Of a stretch of 45,579 bases of DNA, positions 31,776-40,975 are shown in pieces (position 1 is the first letter of the stretch; each line of letters begins with the position of its first letter). Under the pieces are notes generated by a model, which saw only the letters and a list, made by a program, of their open reading frames with translations, was not told where the DNA came from and made no database searches. Made by a program: the position numbers and the translations under genes. The stretch spans positions 1-45,579 of the forward strand of contig CANBHY010000007.1 in NCBI GenBank assembly GCA_947368535.1, in the 5' to 3' direction. The DNA comes from an uncultured Clostridium sp. Its GTDB lineage: Bacteria; Bacillota; Clostridia; TANB77; CAG-508.

Positions 31776-34466
31776 TTAAGGTTTATCTGGTCCAGTAGGA
31801 GTATCTGTTGGTTTAGGATCTACACTTGGTGTTGGTGTTGGACTAGTTGTATCGCTTGGTGACGGACTAGTTGTATTGCTTGGTGATGGACTAGTTGTAT
31901 TAGTTGGTGTTGGGCTTGGTTCTTCACTTGGAGTTGGACTTGGTGTATCACTTGGTGTTGGATCTGGCTCAGCAACCTTATGTATATTACAAACTCCTTT
32001 TGGTACTTCTTCTACCGTATTAAACTTTGTATAAATAACTCTTTTACAAGCCCCCTCTATCGCTATCAAACCTGAATCTTCACATATAGCATATTCAATA
32101 TCTGAATTAGGTGTTCCACAATGATCTTTTGGAACCTTACTAGCTATAAACCAATCTGTTACTAAATTTGTACAACCTTCAGAAGGTAATAAACCTGAAT
32201 CACGACAAACTGCTAGTGAAACAACATCATCAGGTCTTTCAAACACTTTACTAGGGAGTCCTTCATGTATTGGTGTCATAACTGCATCCCATATTCCTCC
32301 AGATGGATTTGATGGTGTTGCTTTTGTAAATATAATTTGCTCACCTATATCATATCCATACCAACATGCAGCTGCATAATAAGGTGTAAAACCACAAAGC
32401 CATCTATCATTATCAGAATCAGTAGTTCCTGTTTTACAAGCAGTATCTATTCCTGGAACTTTACAATATGTTGCAGTTCCATTTGCCCCAACTACTGGCT
32501 GTGTAACTATGCTCTTTAATAAATAATCTTCTGATTTTCCAAAAACTCTATTTCTATCTTGTTGTGGCTCTAAAATTGTATTTCCTTCAGAATCTACTAC
32601 CTTAGTATAAAATGTTGGCTCTATATATTCACCATCATTTGCAATGGTTGCATATGCAGCAGCCATTTGTAAAACAGAGAATTCTTTTGATCCAAGTGCT
32701 AATGATAATCCTGTAGATTCAGAAACACCTGTTAATCCCATTTGATTTAAATATTGTATTGATGTACTAACACCAAGTTCTTTTAATATTCTTACTGGAA
32801 TTACATTTCCTGAAATTTCTATACATTCTCTAACAGTCTGTTTACCTTTAAATCCATTATAATAATTTTTTGGCCATGCAGATCCTGTAAATTCTGTTGT
32901 TTGTTTATCTTCATAAACAGATGCTGGACTAATTATTCCTTCTTGTATTGCAGGTCCTACAACAGCTAATGGTTTCATCGCAGAACCAACTTGTCTTTGA
33001 GTTTGTACCGCTCTATTTAAATCACCTATAGAATTTTTCTTACCTAATCTACCTACACAGCCTACAACTTTACCTGTTGAAGGTTCTATTACTACCATAG
33101 CAGCTTGTGATTGTTCATTTAATAAAGTTCCATCTTCTTTATGTTCTCTTCCTGCCATAATAAATTTATCATCAGTCATTACTGTTTCCATAGTATTTTG
33201 AACTTTAGCTACTTGAGTTGTATAAATTTTATAACCTCCACCATATACTTTAGTTTCAGCCATATCTCTAGACATCTCTTTTTCTTCCATAAGTTGCTCA
33301 ATTATTTCATCTATAGCAGCTTCTGTATGATCACTATATACAACCCCTGAAACCATGGCACCTTGCTGATATGACAATCCAGTATTTACTTCTTCCACAG
33401 CGGTATTAAATTCATCTTGATTAATATAACCAAGTTGTTTCATCTTATTTAATACTGTTTTTGTTCTTTTAACTGCAAGTTCTTTGTGTGATTGTATTTG
33501 AGCTTCTGTTCCTACAAATGGATTATAAGAATTTGGTGTATGGTTAATTCCTGCTAAAAATGCAGATTCTGCAATAGTTAAATCAGAAACATTTTTATTA
33601 AAATAATATTCTGCACCTAAAGCTACACCATTAATATTATTTCCTCCAACAAAGATAATATTTAAATATAATTCTAGAATATTATCTTTAGAAATTTCTT
33701 TTTCAATTTGAATAGCTCTTGCCATTTCTTTTACTTTTCTTAATGCTGAATCTTCTTTATCATCAGTAATATTTTTAACTAACTGCTGAGTAATTGAACT
33801 ACCACCAAATGAAGAATTTCCTCTATTTAATAAATATGTAACTGTAGCAGCACCTGTTCTTTTTATATCAACGCCACTATGTTCATAAAATCTTTCATCT
33901 TCTATAGCAACATATGCTTTAGGTAAATATTTTGGCATATCATCTAAACTAACAATTTTTCTTTTCTCGTTTCCACTAAGAGTACATATCAAATTTCCTT
34001 CAGAATCGTAAACTTCTGAATTGCTAAATTCTATTGTTAAATCCTCTTTAGTCATCTTAAAGTCATCTCCAAAGAATCCTAAAAAGATTCCAGCCAAAAT
34101 TCCACCAACAATAAGCCCAGCAAGGATTCCTAAAATAACTAATGCTATAATTATTTTCTGAATTATACGCCATGCTAAACTTTTCTTTTTCTTTCTAGAT
34201 TTCTTTTTTTGTTTTTTATCAAACTTATTTCTTGGTATTCCACTCTCTTTTTTAGCAGTCTCTGCCTTTTTTAATTCTGCCTCATCTAATTTATACATTC
34301 TTGTTTCTTCAATTTTAGCAAGAGATGATGGTCTTTTTGTATTTCCTACTGCTCTTGTAGTATTTGTACTACTTGAAGTTCTACTAGTTGTAGTTTTTTT
34401 CTTATTTGCACTATCCGCTACTCTTCTCCCTTTACTATTTGAAGGTTTTCCACTTCTTTTATCCAT
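31776..34466 (-). CDS. ponA: Class A penicillin-binding protein (PBP1A type)
   Basis: This bifunctional glycosyltransferase/transpeptidase of 896 residues has a long, very basic cytoplasmic N-terminus (1-98) and one membrane helix (~101-131). The GT51 domain contains EDERFYEHSGVD (189-200) with the catalytic Glu, and GGSSITQQLVKN. The transpeptidase domain has SAMK (495-498), SGN (552-554) and KTGT (678-681). Two short Cys-containing repeats (~751-830, VCRDSGLLPSEGC and ICEDSGLIAIEGAC) follow, like the tails of Bacillota PBP1. A ~64-residue Pro/Ser/Thr tail ends it. The start ATG follows AAAGGAGGAATAT. It is the first gene of the envelope operon. Confidence 0.96.
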   Translation of the reverse strand: MDKRSGKPSNSKGRRVADSANKKKTTTSRTSSSTNTTRAVGNTKRPSSLAKIEETRMYKLDEAELKKAETAKKESGIPRNKFDKKQKKKSRKKKKSLAWRIIQKIIIALVILGILAGLIVGGILAGIFLGFFGDDFKMTKEDLTIEFSNSEVYDSEGNLICTLSGNEKRKIVSLDDMPKYLPKAYVAIEDERFYEHSGVDIKRTGAATVTYLLNRGNSSFGGSSITQQLVKNITDDKEDSALRKVKEMARAIQIEKEISKDNILELYLNIIFVGGNNINGVALGAEYYFNKNVSDLTIAESAFLAGINHTPNSYNPFVGTEAQIQSHKELAVKRTKTVLNKMKQLGYINQDEFNTAVEEVNTGLSYQQGAMVSGVVYSDHTEAAIDEIIEQLMEEKEMSRDMAETKVYGGGYKIYTTQVAKVQNTMETVMTDDKFIMAGREHKEDGTLLNEQSQAAMVVIEPSTGKVVGCVGRLGKKNSIGDLNRAVQTQRQVGSAMKPLAVVGPAIQEGIISPASVYEDKQTTEFTGSAWPKNYYNGFKGKQTVRECIEISGNVIPVRILKELGVSTSIQYLNQMGLTGVSESTGLSLALGSKEFSVLQMAAAYATIANDGEYIEPTFYTKVVDSEGNTILEPQQDRNRVFGKSEDYLLKSIVTQPVVGANGTATYCKVPGIDTACKTGTTDSDNDRWLCGFTPYYAAACWYGYDIGEQIIFTKATPSNPSGGIWDAVMTPIHEGLPSKVFERPDDVVSLAVCRDSGLLPSEGCTNLVTDWFIASKVPKDHCGTPNSDIEYAICEDSGLIAIEGACKRVIYTKFNTVEEVPKGVCNIHKVAEPDPTPSDTPSPTPSEEPSPTPTNTTSPSPSNTTSPSPSDTTSPTPTPSVDPKPTDTPTGPDKP
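31840..31911 (-). repeat. Three 24-bp tandem repeats coding the PBP tail
   Basis: Units 31840-31863, 31864-31887 and 31888-31911 are near-identical and encode Ser/Pro/Thr/Asn octapeptides of the type TTSPSPSN. They lie in the wall-spanning low-complexity tail of the class A PBP; similar but more diverged sequence continues on both sides. Confidence 0.85.
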
Positions 34467-34590
34467 ATATTCCTCCTTTGCCAGAAAAAATTTTTTTCTA
34501 ACATTTTAAAGTACATATTTTTCCTAAAATAATTCATTGATATTATATTATAAAAAATTTGAAATAGAAAGTTTTTTATAATATTTTTTA

Positions 34591-36522
34591 TTATTTCTCT
34601 AAAGCAAAATCAATTTCTCTTAAGTCTTTACTAGCTGAAATAACTTTTATCTTTACTTTATCTCCTAGTTTATACATTGTATTCGTTTTTTCTCCAATTA
34701 ACGTTTTATTAGCTTCATTATATATAAAATACTCGTCTCCTAAATTTTCAAACCTTATAAGACCCTCAACTGTATTTTCTAATTCAACGAAAATTCCAAA
34801 TCCTGTAACAGAAGACACTATCCCATCATATACATTTCCAATTTTATCTTCCATAAATTCAGCTTTTTTCATACTTTCAGCTTCTCTTTCAGCTTTTTGT
34901 GCAACCTTTTCCCTTTCAGATGAATTTTTAGCATACTTAGGCGCTTTATCACTAAATCTCTGTCTTTGTTTATCATTACATTTATAATATTCAGAAATAA
35001 CTCTATGAATGAATAAATCAGGATATCTTCTAATTGGTGAAGTAAAATGGCAATAATATTTTCCAGCAATTCCAAAATGTCCTAAATTTTCACTATCATA
35101 TTTTGCAACTTTTAATGTTCTTAAGATTAAATTAGATACAACTTTTTCTTCTGGTTTTCCTTTTACATCTGCTAATATTTTTGAAAAACTAGTTGGATAT
35201 ACCTTATCTTGACTTATATGAATTTTATATCCAAAATTAAACAACATTTTATTTAATTCTTTAACTTTATCAATATCTGGTTCTTCATGAACTCTATATA
35301 TAAAAGGAACTTCATTCCAAAAAAATCTTTCAGCAACAGTTTCATTTGCTGTAAGCATAAATTGTTCAATTATCTCATTAGAAAAATTAGTCTCATATTT
35401 TTTTACATCAATACATTTTCCAGTAACATTGTCTAATACAATTTTGCTTTCAGGAATATCTAAGTTTAAATATCCATTTTTCATTCTTTTTTCTTTTAAA
35501 ATAATTGCCAATTCTTCCATTAACTTAAAATGATCAATATATTTACTATATTTTTTTAAAACTTTTTCATCACTACCATCTAATATTTTTTGCACATCAC
35601 TATAATTCATTCTTTCTGTAACTCTAATTATACCTTTGTACATATCGGAAGCAACAACATTTCCCTCTTTATCTATTTCCATTTGAACAGATAAAGTATA
35701 TCTATCCTCTCCAGCATTTAAGCTACATAAACCATTAGAAAGTTCTCTTGGAAGCATTGGAATAACTCTGTCTAGCATGTATACACTTGTCCCTCTAATT
35801 CTAGCTTCTCTATCTAACTTAGATCTATCTCTTACATAATGACTTACATCAGCAATATGAACATCTAAAATATAATGCTCTCCATCGGCAGTCTTTTCAA
35901 TCATTATAGCATCATCTAAATCTTTTGCGTCTTCACCATCTATAGTAAAAACTATTTTCTCTCTTAAATCAACTCTATTTTTTATATCAGATATGTCTAT
36001 TTTATCTCCAAAAGACTTTGCTTCTTCTACAACATCTTCAGGAAATCTAGCAGGCAACTTATATTCTTTAATAATACTCATCATATCAACACCAGCTTGA
36101 TTGATATTTCCTATTACTTCTATAATTTCACCTTCTGCTTTACGTCCTTTTTCAGGATATTTTGTAATTTTCACAACTACCTTATGATTGTTTCTTGCCT
36201 TTCCAAAATTCTTTTTAGAAATGAAAATATCACTTCCAAATCTTTTATCATCTGGAATAACAAAACCAAAATTTTTAGAATTCTGAAAAGTTCCAACTAA
36301 AGTATCTTTTCCTCTTCTTACTATTCTAATTATTTTTCCTTCTTTACTTTTTCCTGATTCATTAACAATTTCAACTTCTACTATATCCTCGTTTAAAGCT
36401 CCATTTATACTTTTAGCTGGAATAAAAATATCAGGCTTTTTTTCTTCGCCTTCTACTTCGACAAAGCCAAATCCTTTTTCATGGGCATTAAATTTTCCAA
36501 TAATTCTTTCTTTTTCTTCCAT
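34591..36522 (-). CDS. rnr: Ribonuclease R (RNB-family 3'-5' exoribonuclease)
   Basis: RNase R degrades structured RNA. The 643-residue protein has two N-terminal OB/cold-shock domains (KGFGFVEVEG at ~16-25; FQNSKNFGFVIPDD at ~79-92). The RNB catalytic domain has the metal-binding IDGEDAKDLDDA (194-205), GTSVYMLDRVIPMLP, FTSPIRRYPDLFIHR and a C-terminal S1 domain (VYDGIVSSVTGFGIFVEL). It is somewhat shorter than typical RNase R (700-800 residues) because it lacks N- and C-terminal extensions. The start ATG follows AAGGAGATTT. It is separated from secG by a terminator. Confidence 0.96.
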   Translation of the reverse strand: MEEKERIIGKFNAHEKGFGFVEVEGEEKKPDIFIPAKSINGALNEDIVEVEIVNESGKSKEGKIIRIVRRGKDTLVGTFQNSKNFGFVIPDDKRFGSDIFISKKNFGKARNNHKVVVKITKYPEKGRKAEGEIIEVIGNINQAGVDMMSIIKEYKLPARFPEDVVEEAKSFGDKIDISDIKNRVDLREKIVFTIDGEDAKDLDDAIMIEKTADGEHYILDVHIADVSHYVRDRSKLDREARIRGTSVYMLDRVIPMLPRELSNGLCSLNAGEDRYTLSVQMEIDKEGNVVASDMYKGIIRVTERMNYSDVQKILDGSDEKVLKKYSKYIDHFKLMEELAIILKEKRMKNGYLNLDIPESKIVLDNVTGKCIDVKKYETNFSNEIIEQFMLTANETVAERFFWNEVPFIYRVHEEPDIDKVKELNKMLFNFGYKIHISQDKVYPTSFSKILADVKGKPEEKVVSNLILRTLKVAKYDSENLGHFGIAGKYYCHFTSPIRRYPDLFIHRVISEYYKCNDKQRQRFSDKAPKYAKNSSEREKVAQKAEREAESMKKAEFMEDKIGNVYDGIVSSVTGFGIFVELENTVEGLIRFENLGDEYFIYNEANKTLIGEKTNTMYKLGDKVKIKVISASKDLREIDFALEK

Positions 36523-36536
36523 AAATCTCCTTAATT

Positions 36537-36567
36537 AAAAAGGACGATATATAAAGTTATATCGCCC
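36537..36567 (-). terminator. Intrinsic terminator after secG
   Basis: A 10-bp stem with one G-U pair in the minus-strand RNA (36542-36551 with 36558-36567), followed by a T run, lies between secG and rnr. rnr therefore depends on its own promoter or on read-through; I see no convincing promoter in the remaining 15 bases. Confidence 0.8.
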
Positions 36568-36587
36568 CCAAAACATATTAATTAAAA

Positions 36588-36836
36588 CTACGCCATATTT
36601 AAAACTGTAAGTACTACTGTTAAAATTACAAATACAACAGAGAAAAATATTGTAGAATTTTTTAATTTTCCCTCTCTAGTTCTTCCTTTATTTTTTTCAT
36701 AGAAATTACTTCCAGAAGAACCCATTATGCTTTCTGAAGCTCCACCTTGTTCACTTTTTTGTAAAAGAACCATAACAATTATAATTATACAACATAGTAC
36801 ATATACAATTGACAATATATTCATTAACATTTCCAT
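36588..36836 (-). CDS. secG: Preprotein translocase subunit SecG
   Basis: The 82-residue protein has two membrane helices flanking the SecG hallmark VLLQKSEQGGASESIMGSSG. The first helix is at ~6-27 and the second at ~58-80. It joins SecYE in the Sec channel. I chose the ATG at 36836, eight bases after GGAGG; a TTG 15 bases upstream overlaps that ribosome site. It lies downstream of ileS by ~90 bp and next to rnr, the usual secG-rnr pairing in Bacillota. Confidence 0.94.
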   Translation of the reverse strand: MEMLMNILSIVYVLCCIIIIVMVLLQKSEQGGASESIMGSSGSNFYEKNKGRTREGKLKNSTIFFSVVFVILTVVLTVLNMA

Positions 36837-36926
36837 TATTATTTCCTCCAAACTTTCTGCTATTTATAATTAGCATTACAATTTTAACACATGTTTCATA
36901 AAATTACAAATATATTTATACACTTT

Positions 36927-39695
36927 TTATTCCAAATTGTCAATACATCTCTTACATAGAGTAGGATGTGTGTGATCTTTTCCAACTGTATCTGAATACA
37001 TCCAACATCTTTCACACTTTTCACCATCAGCAGCTTCTACTTTTATACCAATTTCATTATCTTCTTCTCTTTTATTGTTTTCAACTTCTACTTTTGAAAC
37101 AATAAATACTGTTGCTAAAAGATCTGCATCTTTCATTAATTGCTCATATTTATCATCATTAGTATATAATGTAACTTTTGCATTTAATGAATGTCCGATA
37201 ACTTTTTCCATTCTAGCTTCTTCTAATTTTTTAGAAACTTCTTCTTTTAAATCTATAATTTTATTCCATCTTTCTTCTAATTCTTTGTTCTCATATTCAG
37301 GTTTAAATTTTGGATAATCTGTAAGCATTACGCTTTCTACATTTTCATTTTCTCTATGTGGCATTGCATTCCATATTTCTTCTGCTGTAAAACAAGTCAT
37401 AGGTGCCAATATTTTAACTAAACTATCTAGTATTTCATACATAGCTGTTTGTGCAGATCTTCTTTCTAAAGAATCAGCTTTTGAAGTATATAATCTATCT
37501 TTTATTATATCTAAATAAAATGTACTCATATCTACAACACAGAATTGATTTATAGCTTGGTAAGCATTATGAAATTCATATTTGTCATATGCCTCTGTAC
37601 AATCTTTAACTAATTTATTTAATTTTATTAAAGCCCATTTGTCAATTTCTAATAAATCTTTATACTCTACTGGTAAATTTACAGAAAAGTCATATGTATT
37701 TCCTAAAATATATCTAGCTGTATTACGTATTTTTCTATATACTTCTGTAACTTGTTTTATTATTCCCTTAGATACGGCAACATCTGATTTATAATCTGAA
37801 GCTAATACCCAAAGTCTTAATACATCTGCACCTGATTCTTTTATAACTTCTTGAGGCGCTATTGTGTTTCCTATAGACTTAGACATTTTTCGTCCTTGAT
37901 CATCTATTGTATATCCATGAGTTACAACTTCTTTATATGGTGCTTTTCCTTTTGTAGCAACAGATGTAAGTAGTGATGATTGGAACCATCCTCTATATTG
38001 ATCACTTCCTTCTAAATATAAGTTAGCTTCTGGTAATCCACGTTCAGCTAAAACTGATTCATGAGTTGATCCTGAATCAAACCAAACATCCATTATATCT
38101 GTTTCCTTTTTAAATTCTGTACATCCACATGAACATTTTGCACCTTCTGGCATTAATTCTTTTTCTGGTAATTCAAACCATGCATTTGAACCCTTTTCTT
38201 TAAATATTTTTTGAACTTTTTCTAAACTTTCTTCTGTTATATATTCCTTTTCACAATCAGCGCAATAAAATACAGGTATTGGAACTCCCCATGTACGTTG
38301 ACGAGAAATACACCAATCATTTCTGTCTTCTACCATTTTAGAAATTCTCTCTTCTCCCCATGCTGGGTACCATTTAACTGTTTTTATAGCATCTAATGTT
38401 TCTTTTCTAAATCCATCAACAGATGCAAACCATTGGCTTGTAGCTCTAAATATAACTGGATGTTTACATCTCCAACAATGTGGATATGAGTGATTAACTT
38501 CTTGTGAAGCTAAAAGTAATCCATTTTCATCTAACCATTTTATAATTTCTTTGTCTGACTTAGCATAAAACATTCCTGCAAAAGGTCCTGCTTCTTCTGT
38601 TTGATGACCTTTTCCATCAACACAAACTATTATATCTAAATCATTTTTTATACCACAAAGATAATCTTCTTTACCATAACTTGGTGCAGTATGTACAGCC
38701 CCTGTACCACTATCTAATACTACATCAACTGTATCTGGACTTCCTAAAACTACTTTTGAATCTCTATCAAAAAATGGATGTTTACATACAACGCCTTCTA
38801 AGTCAGCACCTTTCATTTCGTTTTCGATTTTATATTCTTCTATTCCAGCAACTTTCATTACTTTTTCTACTAAAGCTGTTGCCATTATTAAAGTCTCTTC
38901 ATTAACTTTTACAAAACTATAATCAAATTCAGATCCTATTGTTATTCCTGTGTTTCCAGGTAATGTCCAAGGAGTAGTAGTCCATATAACAACAAAAGTA
39001 TTTTTTTCTTCAAATTTTCCTTTTGCATCTCTTACTGGGAATTTAACATATGCTGTATTTGAATTAACATTTTTATATTCTATTTCGGCTTCTGCTAAAG
39101 CTGTTTCGCAATCAGTACACCAATAAACTGGTTTTAAACCTTTATATATATATCCTTTTTTATACATATCAGCAAAAACGCCAACTTGTTTTGCCTCCAT
39201 TTGTGGTTGATATGTTATATAAGGATTTTCCCAATCTCCTAAAACACCTAATCTTTTAAATCCTTCTGTTTGTTTATCTTTATATTCTGCTGTAAAGTTT
39301 TTGCAAGTATCTCTAAATTTAGTTACTGGTATCTCATCTCTATTTAATCCTAATAATTGAATAGCCTTTTTTTCTGTTGGCATACCATGTGTATCATATC
39401 CGGGAATATATGGAGTCCAGTATCCTTTTAAACTTTTATATCTAACTATTGTATCTTTTAATACTTTATTAAGTGCATGTCCTATATGTATTTCACCATT
39501 TGCATAAGGTGGTCCATCATGTAATACAAAAGGTTCGTGTCCTTTATTCTTTTCTAACATTTTTTCGTAAATCTTTTTTCCTTCAAAAACCTCTTCTAAT
39601 ATTTTAGGTTCTTTTTCGGGTAAACCAGCTCTCATTTGAAAATCAGTTTTTGGCAAATTAAGAGTAGTTCCATAATCAAATTTTTCTTCACTCAT
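36927..39695 (-). CDS. ileS: Isoleucyl-tRNA synthetase
   Basis: The 922-residue class Ia synthetase has NGEIHIGHALNK (HIGH 70-73), the editing-domain WTTTPWTLPGNTG and GTGAVHTAPSYGKEDY motifs, KMSKS at 603-607, and an anticodon-binding region. A C-terminal zinc finger has Cys 894, 897, 914 and 917. The bacterial (mupirocin-sensitive type 1) architecture with C-terminal zinc is evident. The start ATG follows AGGAGGAAAGAAGA. It is transcribed from the T-box leader together with the 161-residue editing-domain gene 21 bp upstream. Confidence 0.98.
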   Translation of the reverse strand: MSEEKFDYGTTLNLPKTDFQMRAGLPEKEPKILEEVFEGKKIYEKMLEKNKGHEPFVLHDGPPYANGEIHIGHALNKVLKDTIVRYKSLKGYWTPYIPGYDTHGMPTEKKAIQLLGLNRDEIPVTKFRDTCKNFTAEYKDKQTEGFKRLGVLGDWENPYITYQPQMEAKQVGVFADMYKKGYIYKGLKPVYWCTDCETALAEAEIEYKNVNSNTAYVKFPVRDAKGKFEEKNTFVVIWTTTPWTLPGNTGITIGSEFDYSFVKVNEETLIMATALVEKVMKVAGIEEYKIENEMKGADLEGVVCKHPFFDRDSKVVLGSPDTVDVVLDSGTGAVHTAPSYGKEDYLCGIKNDLDIIVCVDGKGHQTEEAGPFAGMFYAKSDKEIIKWLDENGLLLASQEVNHSYPHCWRCKHPVIFRATSQWFASVDGFRKETLDAIKTVKWYPAWGEERISKMVEDRNDWCISRQRTWGVPIPVFYCADCEKEYITEESLEKVQKIFKEKGSNAWFELPEKELMPEGAKCSCGCTEFKKETDIMDVWFDSGSTHESVLAERGLPEANLYLEGSDQYRGWFQSSLLTSVATKGKAPYKEVVTHGYTIDDQGRKMSKSIGNTIAPQEVIKESGADVLRLWVLASDYKSDVAVSKGIIKQVTEVYRKIRNTARYILGNTYDFSVNLPVEYKDLLEIDKWALIKLNKLVKDCTEAYDKYEFHNAYQAINQFCVVDMSTFYLDIIKDRLYTSKADSLERRSAQTAMYEILDSLVKILAPMTCFTAEEIWNAMPHRENENVESVMLTDYPKFKPEYENKELEERWNKIIDLKEEVSKKLEEARMEKVIGHSLNAKVTLYTNDDKYEQLMKDADLLATVFIVSKVEVENNKREEDNEIGIKVEAADGEKCERCWMYSDTVGKDHTHPTLCKRCIDNLE

Positions 39696-39716
39696 TCTTC
39701 TTTCCTCCTAAATTTT

Positions 39717-40202
39717 TTATAAAACAGATATTTTTAATTTATTTCCATTTTCTCTAATATATTTTTCTAAGTCATTTGGTGTGATAATAACTGTTGCAGT
39801 ATTTACTCCTGGATGAACACCAATTTTTTCTTCTTTAAATAAATCTTTATCTAAAATTACTTCCACTGCTTTTGTTTCATCATTTATAATGCCAAGCGGT
39901 GTAACAGCTCCTGGAATTAATCCTAAATATTTTTTTAATCTTTCTTCTGAAGCAAAACTTAACTTACTTGTAAGACATGCTTTAGCAATATCTGCAAGAT
40001 TAGCTTGTTTTTCTTCTTTCATAGTAATTAAAAAATGTCTTTTTCCTTTTTGATCTCTTAAAAATAGATTTTTACAAATAGCTGCTCCTTTAAAAATTTC
40101 TGTACCTAATTCATCCATTTCTTCCATGTTATAAACTGGCTTATGCTCAATTAGTTCATAGCTTATTTCTAAATCATTTAGTTTTTTTAGTATTTCTTCC
40201 AT
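39717..40202 (-). CDS. YbaK/ProX-type aminoacyl-tRNA editing domain protein
   Basis: The 161-residue stand-alone domain is related to the prolyl-tRNA synthetase insertion domain and hydrolyses mischarged tRNAs (typically Ala- or Cys-tRNA-Pro). Visible motifs are ISYELIEHKPVYNMEEMDEL, GAAICKNLFLRDQKGKRHFL with the conserved Lys, SKLSFASEERLKKYLGL, PGAVTPLGIIND and VGVHPG-like IGVHPGVNTATV, all characteristic of the PrdX/ProX branch. The start ATG follows AAGGAGAACAGAA. It is the first gene after the T-box and is co-transcribed with ileS, an unexpected partner for a proline-related editing factor. Confidence 0.88.
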   Translation of the reverse strand: MEEILKKLNDLEISYELIEHKPVYNMEEMDELGTEIFKGAAICKNLFLRDQKGKRHFLITMKEEKQANLADIAKACLTSKLSFASEERLKKYLGLIPGAVTPLGIINDETKAVEVILDKDLFKEEKIGVHPGVNTATVIITPNDLEKYIRENGNKLKISVL

Positions 40203-40231
40203 TTCTGTTCTCCTTTCTTTTTATAAAATAC

Positions 40232-40479
40232 AAAAAAGCATTTCATCCATGAATAGGACGAAATGCTCCGCGTTACCACCTAAATTAATTTTATATAACA
40301 TAAAATTCACTTTAAACATTTTTAACGCAAATGATACGATATATCTTACTAAATTTCAGATATATAACTCCAAGGTGATAATAAATAAATAGTTCTTACT
40401 GATATTTCACCAAAACTATCAGCTCTCTGTTAGACATTCTTTATTTATCGCGTCCTTTTCACAGTCTTTATTCATTAAT
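40232..40479 (-). promoter_or_regulatory. T-box leader upstream of the ProX-like gene and ileS
   Basis: Read on the minus strand, the leader has the T-box consensus elements in order: AGAGAGCTGATAG, GGTGAAATATCAG, CTTGGAGTTATAT, and the antiterminator T-box AGGTGGTAACGCGGAGC. A terminator follows (stem 40237-40248 with 40256-40267, then T run). T-boxes sense uncharged tRNA and switch between terminator and antiterminator. The likely specifier codon is ATC (Ile) at 40359-40361, within TATATATCTGA. That agrees with ileS downstream; the specifier assignment is inferred without folding. Confidence 0.93.
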
Positions 40480-40485
40480 ATAGCT

Positions 40486-40514
40486 ATTCTAACATCTTTT
40501 AATTATTTTTTCAA
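40486..40514 (-). promoter_or_regulatory. Promoter of the T-box/ileS transcript
   Basis: On the minus strand TTGAAA (40509-40514) is 17 bases from TAGAAT (40486-40491), placing the transcription start near 40479 at the beginning of the T-box leader. Confidence 0.7.
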
Positions 40515-40576
40515 CACTTATATAAAAAAATATTACTATATGTATTTATTTGATATACTATTTAAATTAACCAAAG

Positions 40577-40605
40577 TTGAAAAAATAGCCAAAAAATGTT
40601 ATAAT
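40577..40605 (+). promoter_or_regulatory. Sigma-A promoter of the GC-rich orphan gene
   Basis: TTGAAA (40577-40582) and a perfect TATAAT (40600-40605) are separated by 17 bases. The two promoters at 40486-40514 (minus) and here (plus) are divergent. The leader is about 47 bases before the start codon. Confidence 0.8.
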
Positions 40606-40658
40606 AGAAATAGTTGGACGCATATGTGTTCAGCAATAAAATATGGAGGTGCACGAAT

Positions 40659-40943
40659 ATGTGCAAAAAGAAGACTGTTTTTCGGATCAAAGGGTTGATC
40701 CTCCAGTCTGACCTGATTCAGGTCATGGGACTCATTCCTGGCGCAAGCCACATGGTTTTCACCACTACCTTCCGCGACAAGCGGGAAGAACGGCAGATTG
40801 CTCTCGGCAAAAAGTCTGCGTCGGCTAACTTTCACAAGTATGGCCACATCGAGATCCGCGACAGCGACAAGGAGCATCTGAAGGCTATCTACCAGGCAAT
40901 TCTCCCGTACATGGTCCGCAACTACACCCACGACTTCGTGTGA
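40659..40943 (+). CDS. GC-rich 94-residue orphan protein, function unknown
   Basis: The frame starts at ATG 40659 after ATGGAGGTGCACGA (good ribosome site) and ends at TGA 40941-40943. The product is basic and soluble: MCKKKTVFRIKGLILQSDL, IQVMGLIPGASHMVFTTTF, RDKREERQIALGKKSASAN, FHKYGHIEIRDSDKEHLKA, then IYQAILPYMVRNYTHDFV. It has no membrane helix or known motif and I do not recognise the family. By hand count 128 of 240 bases in 40681-40920 are G or C (53%), against 17% and 33% in two nearby 60-base stretches. The codons use CTG, CTC, ATC, CGC and GCG freely, unlike every neighbour. With its own promoter and terminator it forms a self-contained cassette, most simply a recent horizontal acquisition. 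Confidence 0.8.
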   Translation: MCKKKTVFRIKGLILQSDLIQVMGLIPGASHMVFTTTFRDKREERQIALGKKSASANFHKYGHIEIRDSDKEHLKAIYQAILPYMVRNYTHDFV

Positions 40944-40975
40944 ACCTGTAGCTGCGCATCATAATGATGCACCTA

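Noticed and set aside
32337..33350. Short plus-strand frames within the PBP gene
   Set aside because: They are antisense shadows with no ribosome site inside a well-supported conserved gene.
40599..40931. Long open frame on the minus strand opposite the GC-rich orphan gene
   Set aside because: It is antisense to a frame with promoter, ribosome site and terminator on the plus strand; high GC leaves fewer stop codons by chance, and no ribosome site is seen for it.
40955..40970. Small palindrome before the terminator of the GC-rich gene as an attachment site
   Set aside because: It is only 15 bases, with no second copy seen flanking the cassette; more likely part of the transcript end.
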